Origin: Micromonospora sp. U21 | GTDB lineage: Bacteria > Actinomycetota > Actinomycetes > Mycobacteriales > Micromonosporaceae | Assembly: GCF_018070045.1 (NCBI RefSeq) | Contig: NZ_JAGPYK010000001.1 | Location: 1 to 64,000, forward strand | Direction of reading: 5' to 3' | DNA: 64,000 bases | Shown: positions 58,615 to 64,000 of the stretch, piece after piece | How positions within the stretch are numbered: position 1 is the stretch's first letter | Layout: each line of letters opens with the position of its first letter | Made by a program: the position numbers and the translations under genes | Notes under the pieces: generated by a model | What the model was told of the DNA's origin: nothing | Database searches by the model: none | Seen by the model: only the letters and a program-made list of their open reading frames with translations

Positions 58615-60054
58615 CTACGCCGAAGGGCCCGCCTCAGCCCAGATGTCGGCCCACGTCCGGGTGTCGTTCACCCACTGCGAGGCGCCCATGAACTTGGTGG
58701 CGTCCCACGCGGCCCGGCCGCGGATCGGCTCACCGAGGCGGACAACCATCAGCGACCGCAGCACGGCCTGGCGCAGACTCACGTCCGTGATGGCCCGGTA
58801 GGCCGCAACGGGATCACTGGCCGCGAGCAGCGCGGCGGTGGCGTCGACCCGGCCGGCGGCAGTGATCACAGCCTGGATTTCGTCGAGCCGGGCCTGGCCG
58901 CGGTCCATCCCCGTCTTGAGCGCCGCCTTGACCGCGCCGCGCGCCAGTACGAACTCCGTGGCCAGTTCTCCCAGGTTGTTCTGGATGGCGGCGGCCTCCG
59001 CCCACAGCTCCTGAAGGTCGACGCCCTTGGTCGGCTCGGGCAGCAGCCGCTGGCGGGCGTCCTCTCGGGACAGGAGGGCCTCCACGGTGTCATCGAGCCA
59101 GCGGTGGATCGGGTCCGCCCGCCAGGATCGGAAGCAGTTCAGGCACCGGTACAGCAGGTTCCCCCCGCTCCGGGCGTAGCTGGCGTTCACGGTGTGCGGG
59201 TCGCAGCGCTCACAGATGAACAGGCCTGTGCCGACGTGCCGGCGCGCGGTCCCGGCGTGGTTGGCGAGTCGGCCGGGCTCCTCGAGGAGCTGCTTCACGG
59301 CGCGCCAGGTGGCCTCCGAGACGATCGCCGGGTTGGGCGCCGCGTACTCGATCCCGTCGAGGATCCGCAGGCCGGCGTTCCGCGGCTTGAGCAGGATCTT
59401 CCGGATCACCGGGGCCCGCCACGCCTTCCCAGTTGCGCTCGGTACGCCTCGACGGTTCAGGTCGGCTTGCAACCCGGCCAGGGACCCGCCGGCGAGGATG
59501 TGCGAATACCAGCGCTTGATCTCCTCCGCCTCGTCCTCGACCAGGTCCCGGCCGTTCGGGGCCAGCCCGTAGCTTCGCGGTCCACCGTGGTACTCGCCCC
59601 GCTCGGCGCGGTCGCGGACCTCGGCGGCGACCCGCTCGGCGATCTCCTCAGCCTCGCCCGCGTCCCGGGCGGCCATGGTGCGCGCGATCTCGCGCCCCTG
59701 CGCGGTGTTGAGGTCGAAGTTGGGCGAGCGGACGTAGCGGTAGCTGATGCCGTAGCCGGTGGCGAGGTCGATCAGGTCTTCGCTCTCCCGCGGCCGCCGG
59801 GTGAGTCGCCCGCTCGTGTAGGCCACGATGACCGAGAACTTGCCGGCCTTGGCGTCGGCGACCAGCCGGTCGTACTCCGGCCGGGGCTTGCGGGAGTTGG
59901 TGCTGGCACTGATGTCGTTGTCGCGGTAGACGTCGAAGACGGTCAGCCCCTCCCGCCGGGCCAGTCCCTGGCAGTCCTTGTCCTGCCGATCGACGCCGAG
60001 CTCTCGCCCCTCGCGGTCGTCACTGATGCGTTCGTAGATTGCCGCCAGCTTCAT
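58615..60054 (-). CDS. Large serine recombinase (integrase)
   Basis: The 479 residues contain the resolvase catalytic domain (about 1-150; YERISDDREG with nucleophile Ser11 and an Arg just before it; DRLVADAKAGKFSVIVAYTSGRLTR in pieces), a recombinase domain (about 165-280; PRSYGLAPNGRDLVEDEAEEIKRWY, in pieces) and a zinc ribbon (about 300-335; FICERCD and YRCLNC). It ends in a helical coiled segment (about 340-450). Large serine integrases recombine attP with attB without host factors other than an RDF. Its ATG at 60054 lies 18 bases from the shared core and has no ribosome site. Confidence 0.93.
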   Translation of the reverse strand: MKLAAIYERISDDREGRELGVDRQDKDCQGLARREGLTVFDVYRDNDISASTNSRKPRPEYDRLVADAKAGKFSVIVAYTSGRLTRRPRESEDLIDLATGYGISYRYVRSPNFDLNTAQGREIARTMAARDAGEAEEIAERVAAEVRDRAERGEYHGGPRSYGLAPNGRDLVEDEAEEIKRWYSHILAGGSLAGLQADLNRRGVPSATGKAWRAPVIRKILLKPRNAGLRILDGIEYAAPNPAIVSEATWRAVKQLLEEPGRLANHAGTARRHVGTGLFICERCDPHTVNASYARSGGNLLYRCLNCFRSWRADPIHRWLDDTVEALLSREDARQRLLPEPTKGVDLQELWAEAAAIQNNLGELATEFVLARGAVKAALKTGMDRGQARLDEIQAVITAAGRVDATAALLAASDPVAAYRAITDVSLRQAVLRSLMVVRLGEPIRGRAAWDATKFMGASQWVNDTRTWADIWAEAGPSA

Positions 60055-60058
60055 AAGG

Positions 60059-60087
60059 CGGTAGCGTACGCCCCATCGGGTGGTCCT
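60059..60087. other. attR: right attachment junction of the integrated element
   Basis: The element arm CGGTAG (60059-60064) is followed 7 bases later by the core CCCAT (60072-60076) and then host DNA (CGGGTGGTCCT). Arm and core spacing equals that of attL. Confidence 0.7.
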
Positions 60088-60352
60088 CGGTGTGCACCGC
60101 GAGGTGGTTGCGGCCGGGGTCGCGGGGCAGGCCGCGCGGCACCGCCCAGGACGCCAGCACCCCCTCGTGCTCCAGGCGCAGGTCCCAGTGCAGGCTGCGG
60201 GCGTGGTGCTGCTGGATGACGAAGCGGGCGACGCCGTCGCCGGGGCCGGCCGCCGTCGGGCTCCGGGCCGGCACCGGCTCGGGTGTGCGGGCCGCGTCCC
60301 GCCGACGCCGGTACTCCTCCAGCCGGTCCGTCACACCCGCATTCTCCGGCAA
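60074..60352 (-). pseudogene. 5' half of a split LigD-like gene (phosphoesterase domain)
   Basis: The frame from the ATG at 60352 encodes 93 residues up to the ATG codon in the core. After a basic linker it shows the 3'-phosphoesterase signature RFVIQQHHARSLHWDLRLEHEGV, then LASWAVPRGLPRDP, then HLAVHTEDHPM, as in the N-terminal or first domain of actinobacterial LigD proteins, with conserved His and Asp of the metal site. Literal translation carries on 17 residues into the element and ends at 60020. The second half of the domain is absent here and also missing on the other side of the element. Confidence 0.75.
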
Positions 60353-60428
60353 ACCGGACCGTCGCGCTGGACACCCGAGTGTCCGGTTCGCTCAGCGGCC
60401 GGGTGCGGGGCGGGGTAGAACGGTCCAT

Positions 60429-61214
60429 ATGGACAACACGGATCAGCCCACCGTCCTGCTCCCCGGCGATGTGCGGATGCCCCTGCTCGGTTTCGGCACC
60501 TGGAAGGCCACCGGCCAGGCCGGTTACGACGCGGTGCTGGCCGCGCTCGACACCGGCTACCGGCACCTCGACACCGCCACCCTGTACGGCAACGAGCGGG
60601 AGGTCGGCCGGGCGGTGAAGGAGAGCGGACTGCGCCGCGAGGACGTCTTCATCACCACCAAGGTGCCGCCGGACCGGGTGGGCCGGGAGCGGGAGACGCT
60701 GGAGGCCAGTCTGGAGGCGCTCGGCGTCGACCAGGTGGATCTCTGGTTGATCCACTGGCCACCGTCCGCCACCGACAGCATCCCGATGTGGCGGGAGCTG
60801 CTGGCCGCCCGCGACGAGAACCTGACCCGGGCGGTGGGGGTCAGCAACTACAGCACGGCGCAGATCGACGAGCTGATCCAGTCGACCGAGGAGAATCCCA
60901 CGGTCAACCAGATCCGGTGGGGCCCGATGCTGTACGACCGGCAGCGGCACGCCGAGCACCGGGACCGGGGCGTGGTGCTGGAGGGGTACAGCCCCTTCAA
61001 GACCACCGACCTGAGCAATCCGGTGCTCACCGGGATCGCCGGCACGCACGGCGTCTCGCCGGCGCAGGTGGTGCTGCGCTGGCACATCGACCACGAGATC
61101 GTGGTGATCCCGAAGTCGGTGACCCCGGAGCGCATCAGCGCCAACTTCGACGTCTTCCACTTCTCGCTGACCGCGGAGGAGATGCGCGAGATCGACGCGC
61201 TCGGCAACGCCTGA
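60429..61214 (+). CDS. Aldo/keto reductase
   Basis: The ATG at 60429 starts 261 residues of a typical AKR barrel: LDTATLYGNEREVG near 47 (catalytic Asp and Tyr), VFITTKVPPD near 75 (Lys), DLWLIHWPP near 104 (His) and VVIPKSVTPERISANFDVF near 218 (NADPH phosphate). The enzyme is related to the one at 18105-18956 but shorter. Substrate unknown. Monocistronic and divergent from the interrupted ligD gene. Confidence 0.9.
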   Translation: MDNTDQPTVLLPGDVRMPLLGFGTWKATGQAGYDAVLAALDTGYRHLDTATLYGNEREVGRAVKESGLRREDVFITTKVPPDRVGRERETLEASLEALGVDQVDLWLIHWPPSATDSIPMWRELLAARDENLTRAVGVSNYSTAQIDELIQSTEENPTVNQIRWGPMLYDRQRHAEHRDRGVVLEGYSPFKTTDLSNPVLTGIAGTHGVSPAQVVLRWHIDHEIVVIPKSVTPERISANFDVFHFSLTAEEMREIDALGNA

Positions 61215-61340
61215 CACGGCGAATTCCTTCAATACGCGGCTCGGCGATGAAGGGTATCGACATCGACGCTCATGACGGTATAACGTGCCCGTCATCACGT
61301 TCGTCGATGCGTTCGAACCCGCCGTCGCTGGAGGATCGCC

Positions 61341-61493
61341 ATGGCCCGGTCACCATCCATCCGTCTGCGCCGCCGAGGGATGCTCGCCATCCCCGCCCTG
61401 GTGGCCGCCGCGCTGACCACCGTCGTCCGGCCGACCGCGGCGAGCGCCGCGCCGAAGGCCGAGTGCCTGGCCGACCTGCTCGGGGACTCCTGA
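61341..61493 (+). CDS. 50-residue signal-peptide-like ORF coupled to the amidase
   Basis: The ATG at 61341 has GGAGG at ideal distance. The 50 residues consist of a basic start (RLRRRG), a hydrophobic core (MLAIPALVAAALTTVV) and an Ala-rich possible cleavage site (AASAAPK), i.e. a complete Sec-type signal followed by only about 15 residues. Its TGA overlaps the ATG of the amidase gene (TGATG). It may be a separate secreted peptide, or the leader of the amidase split off by a mutation. Confidence 0.65.
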   Translation: MARSPSIRLRRRGMLAIPALVAAALTTVVRPTAASAAPKAECLADLLGDS

Positions 61494-62458
61494 TGGCCAC
61501 CATCCCCTGGCTCGTGGACGTGCTGCGCGCCGCCGGGGTCCAGGTCGTCGTCGAGGGGGACTGGCTCAACCGGATGCGCCCCGGCTCCTTCGACCCGATC
61601 GGGGTGCTCTGGCACCACACGGCCTCGACCTCCAGCGCCAGCAACCCGCACCCGGCGCTCGGCATCTGCATCAACGGCCGGCCGGACCTGGCCGGCCCGC
61701 TCTGCCAGGCGCTGGTCGACTACAACGGGGTGTTCCACGTCATCTCGGCGGGCCGGTGCAACCACGCCGGGGTCAGCGGCGGCAGCGGGCCGATCCCGTC
61801 GGGGGACGGCAACACGCTGATGATCGGGTGGGAGATCGACTACAACGGCGTCAACCAGGAGATGACCGCCGCGCAGTACAACGCGTCGATCGCCGCCACC
61901 GCCGCCGTGCTCACCCGGCTGGGCAGGAACAGCAGCTACGCCCGGGGGCACCGGGAGACCAGCACCACCGGCAAGATCGACCCGTCCTTCATCGACCTGA
62001 ACGTGATGCGGGCCGACGTGGCGGCGAAGATGACCGGAGGCGGCACCGCCTGGTCCTCCACCGTGGACAACACGACCGCCGGCCGGTTCACCGCCAGCGC
62101 CAACTGGGGCGTGTCGTCGTACTCCGGGCAGCGGCACGGCGCCGACTACCGGTACGCGGACCCCGTCGCGGCCAGCGACGTCGCGTGGTATCGGTTCGCC
62201 GTCCCGGCCACCGCCAGTTACCGCGTCGAGGCCTGGTGGCCGGCGAACTCCGGCTACAACAGCGCCGCGCCATACATCGTCGCGACCACCACCGGCAACC
62301 AGACGGTCCGCGTCGACCAACGGATCACCGGCGGGCAGTGGCGGGTTCTCGGCACGTTCACGCTGCCGGCCGGGGACGCCAACCGGGTGGGCGTGAGCCG
62401 GTGGAGCAGCGCCACCGGCCTGGTCATCGCCGACGCCGTCCGGCTCACCCGGGTCTGA
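61493..62458 (+). CDS. N-acetylmuramoyl-L-alanine amidase with golvesin-like C-terminal domain
   Basis: The ATG at 61493 overlaps the upstream TGA. Residues 1-180 form the amidase_2 fold with zinc ligands in VLWHHTA (near 40), NHAGVSGG (near 90) and the typical late Lys/His region GHRETSTTGKIDPSF (near 155). Residues 185-321 form a beta-sandwich of the golvesin/Xly-CBD kind (WSSTVDNTTAGRF... VIADAVRLTRV). The enzyme would cut the MurNAc-L-Ala bond. It has no signal peptide of its own, which makes the preceding ORF interesting. Confidence 0.9.
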   Translation: MATIPWLVDVLRAAGVQVVVEGDWLNRMRPGSFDPIGVLWHHTASTSSASNPHPALGICINGRPDLAGPLCQALVDYNGVFHVISAGRCNHAGVSGGSGPIPSGDGNTLMIGWEIDYNGVNQEMTAAQYNASIAATAAVLTRLGRNSSYARGHRETSTTGKIDPSFIDLNVMRADVAAKMTGGGTAWSSTVDNTTAGRFTASANWGVSSYSGQRHGADYRYADPVAASDVAWYRFAVPATASYRVEAWWPANSGYNSAAPYIVATTTGNQTVRVDQRITGGQWRVLGTFTLPAGDANRVGVSRWSSATGLVIADAVRLTRV

Positions 62459-62498
62459 CGAGGGCTGTCAGCGACGGGTCGCCCACCGGACGTCGTGC

Positions 62499-63653
62499 TC
62501 AGGTGCGGGAGCAGGTGGCCCCGTTGAGCGAGAAGCTGGTCGGCGACGAGTACGCGCCGCTCAGCGTCCCCTGATAGCCGAAGCTGGCCGTGCCGCCCGG
62601 CGCGAGCGTGCCGTTCCAGTTCAGGTTCCGCGCGGTAACCGTTGACCCGCTCTGGCTCACGGTGGCGTTCCACGAGCTGGTGACCTGCTGCCCGCTGGGC
62701 AGGTTGTAGGTCAGCGTCCAACCGTTGACCGGGCTGGACCCGGTGTTGGTGATCTGCACGTCGGCGGTGAAGCCGTTGTTCCACGAGTTCGGCGTGTACT
62801 TCACCGCGCACCCGGCGCCGCCCGGCGGTGGCGTGGTGGGCGGCGGCGTGGTCGGTGGCGGAGTCGCCGGGGGCGGCGTGGTGGGCGGCGTTCCGCCGCC
62901 GTTGACCGCGGCGGAGAAGGAGGTCACCGCCAGGCCCGCACCGCCCTGCCAGGGCTCGAAGCCGGCCTGGATGCTGGTCAGGTACCAGGAGTTGGTGATC
63001 GCGCCCCGGTTGCGGACGTCGGCGATGAAGTCCAGCACGCTGAAGTTCAGGCTGGTGATCGGTGACGGCGCGACGTACGAGACGACGTTGTTGGACCCGT
63101 TGCTGCCCCGCCAGACCTCCCACGTCCGGCCGGCCAGGGTGGCCGTGCCGACCGGTGAACCGATGGGCTGGATCGAGCCCTGCCGGTTGAGCCAGATCAT
63201 GATCTCCATCTGGTTCACCCCGTCCCGCCTGGGCGTCGGGTCCAGCCAGATGTCGTACGACGCGTTGTAGGTGGCGCCGCTGACGTACCGGTAGTTGATG
63301 CTGCTGGTGGCGCTGCTGATCTGGCTCACCTGGATCGGCAGGTTCGTGCCGGGGGAGCAGTTGGTGTAGTGGCAACCGAAGAACACCGAGGGGTACGCCG
63401 TCGGCGCGCCGTTGGTGGGGTTGCTGCCGTTCTGGGTCGTGATCTCGAAGCCGGTGCCGGTGACGTTGATGCACTGCGCGGCGCTGGTGCCCCAGCGGTT
63501 GTTCTGCACCACGTACCGGCTCTGGATGACGGTCGAGCCGTACTGCTCGCAGATCTGGGTGTCGGCGGAGGCGTTGCCGCCGAGTGCCACGGCGACGATC
63601 GAGCCGCCGAGCAGCAGGCCGGCGGCGACCAATGCCCGAAGTGGACGTTTCAT
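62499..63653 (-). CDS. Secreted endoglucanase, GH12 plus CBM2
   Basis: The 384 residues have a signal peptide ([25 protein letters not shown] in part, cleaved near 31), a GH12 domain (about 32-255; nucleophile Glu in [10 protein letters not shown], acid/base Glu in [12 protein letters not shown]), a Pro/Thr linker (about 256-280) and a CBM2 cellulose-binding domain (about 282-384; [22 protein letters not shown] in part, with surface Trp). Two Cys close the CBM. It degrades cellulose outside the cell. A CebR/CelR-type operator lies 53 bases upstream. Confidence 0.95.
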   Translation of the reverse strand: MKRPLRALVAAGLLLGGSIVAVALGGNASADTQICEQYGSTVIQSRYVVQNNRWGTSAAQCINVTGTGFEITTQNGSNPTNGAPTAYPSVFFGCHYTNCSPGTNLPIQVSQISSATSSINYRYVSGATYNASYDIWLDPTPRRDGVNQMEIMIWLNRQGSIQPIGSPVGTATLAGRTWEVWRGSNGSNNVVSYVAPSPITSLNFSVLDFIADVRNRGAITNSWYLTSIQAGFEPWQGGAGLAVTSFSAAVNGGGTPPTTPPPATPPPTTPPPTTPPPGGAGCAVKYTPNSWNNGFTADVQITNTGSSPVNGWTLTYNLPSGQQVTSSWNATVSQSGSTVTARNLNWNGTLAPGGTASFGYQGTLSGAYSSPTSFSLNGATCSRT

Positions 63654-63705
63654 GACGCTCCTTGACTGCGGCGCGTGCCGGGCGCCGGACGGGTCGGGGC
63701 GAGTA

Positions 63706-63719
63706 CGGGAGCGCTCCCA
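63706..63719. promoter_or_regulatory. CebR/CelR operator-like palindrome
   Basis: CGGGAGCGCTCCCA differs from the known 14-base TGGGAGCGCTCCCA box of cellulose/cellobiose regulation (CebR in Streptomyces, CelR in Thermobifida) only at the first base. It lies upstream of the GH12 cellulase, in the right position for repression relieved by cellobiose. The rest of this 304-bp intergenic region shows no clear gene. Confidence 0.8.
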
Positions 63720-63957
63720 CGCTCAATGACACATTTACATGTCTGAAACTCGTGCGCAACCGTACGCGTCAAACTGGTGAAATGTGAGGATTGCCACGCC
63801 CGCGCCGGACGGCCGTCGGCGGACGTCCAGCTAACCGGTGCGGGCCGCCCAACGATCGTCTCCGGGCGGGCCGATCGGGCCCTGGTGTGCGCCGATAGCG
63901 CCGAGTAGCGTGTTGCCTCCAACGCGTGCCGTATCCCCTCCGGAGGCGTACACCACC

Positions 63958-64000
63958 ATGGGTGGCTCCCCCCTGCGCATCCTCGTCGTCGGCGCGGGCA
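63958..64000 (+). CDS. Start of a Rossmann-fold oxidoreductase (partial)
   Basis: The ATG at 63958, after GGAGG, starts MGGSPLRILVVGAG at the very end of the window. The VVGAG pattern is the beginning of an FAD- or NAD(P)-binding motif, so the product is likely a flavoprotein oxidoreductase. Nothing more can be said from 14 residues. Confidence 0.5.
   Translation, partial: MGGSPLRILVVGAG

Larger units (their letters stand above)
53823..60076. mobile_element. Serine-integrase integrative element inserted in a ligD-like gene
   Basis: The element spans about 6.25 kb between two CCCAT cores. It carries a large serine recombinase at its right end, a DUF6907 protein with a cassette of short coupled genes on the plus strand, a VapBC45-like pair, a damaged primase and short proteins on the minus strand. 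Reconstructed ends give an attP-like dyad, and the host flanks rejoin in frame. There are no plasmid replication or transfer (TraB/FtsK-like) genes, so it is a minimal integrative element or remnant of a phage or actinobacterial ICE, not a complete one. Many cargo genes appear broken. Confidence 0.8.

Noticed and set aside
53800..60100. tRNA gene as integration target
   Set aside because: No cloverleaf-like sequence lies at either junction; the flanks are LigD-domain coding sequence.
53312..60352. A complete actinobacterial ICE or prophage
   Set aside because: No TraB/FtsK-type transfer gene, replication initiator, terminase or capsid gene was found; only integrase, control, toxin-antitoxin and damaged primase genes.
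62815..62895. Short tandem GGCGG/GGTGG repeats
   Set aside because: They encode the Pro/Thr linker of the GH12-CBM2 enzyme on the minus strand, not a CRISPR or minisatellite.

Overview
The window is high-GC actinobacterial DNA. Codon use, frequent GTG starts, 4-base ATGA/GTGA gene overlaps and the gene families point to a Micromonospora-like member of the Micromonosporaceae. This is inferred from gene content; there is no rRNA or other marker gene in the window. No tRNA, rRNA or CRISPR array was seen.

Layout. 1-3.5 kb: tail of a transposase-like gene, an XRE/ImmA-peptidase plus PIN-domain pair, an OGG-fold protein and a DUF4180/HTH pair. 3.7-9.6 kb: a large LuxR-style signalling ATPase without its usual HTH, a DrrAB-type ABC exporter and an FMN reductase. 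9.6-12.3 kb: an unrecognised locus, with a small Cys-rich ORF divergent from a six-helix membrane protein and its small partner. 12.3-20.3 kb: oxidoreductases and regulators (GNAT, aldo/keto reductases, SDR with a divergent XRE regulator, winged-helix regulator, secreted NTF2-like protein, lipoprotein, decayed metallo-beta-lactamase-fold gene, DUF1697). 20.3-33.3 kb: two separate modules, each combining an ABC transporter with a NarL-type two-component pair, around an amino-acid permease and a SOUL protein. 33.3-47.8 kb: mixed chromosomal genes, including peptidoglycan enzymes (M15 peptidase, PBP4), a DUF6642 protein with a caspase-like His/Cys pattern, two paralogues of a small CRND/CRLHRWG protein, F420- or flavin-dependent enzymes, a beta-family protein and a sulfotransferase. 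47.8-53.3 kb: a cupin and a GH15 glucosidase bracketed by two inverted 52-bp repeats, a secreted PL3 pectate lyase and threonine synthase.

53.3-60.4 kb is the most notable part. An integrative element of about 6.25 kb, carrying a large serine integrase, sits inside a LigD-like gene. The phosphoesterase-domain half lies at one end and the ligase-domain half at the other. Both junctions share CCCAT. Joining the host flanks across it restores one in-frame ORF of about 263 codons. Joining the element ends gives a dyad (CGGTAG-7-CCCAT-7-CTACCG), as expected for a serine-integrase attP. The cargo has two convergent operons, a VapBC45-like toxin-antitoxin pair, and several genes with apparent frameshifts or amber stops, including a primase fused to a phage-structural-like C-terminus. 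The element looks old and decaying, unless some lesions are sequencing errors.

60.4-64 kb: an aldo/keto reductase, a tiny signal-peptide-like ORF directly coupled to an N-acetylmuramoyl-L-alanine amidase, a GH12+CBM2 cellulase with a near-perfect CebR/CelR box, and the start of a Rossmann-fold oxidoreductase.
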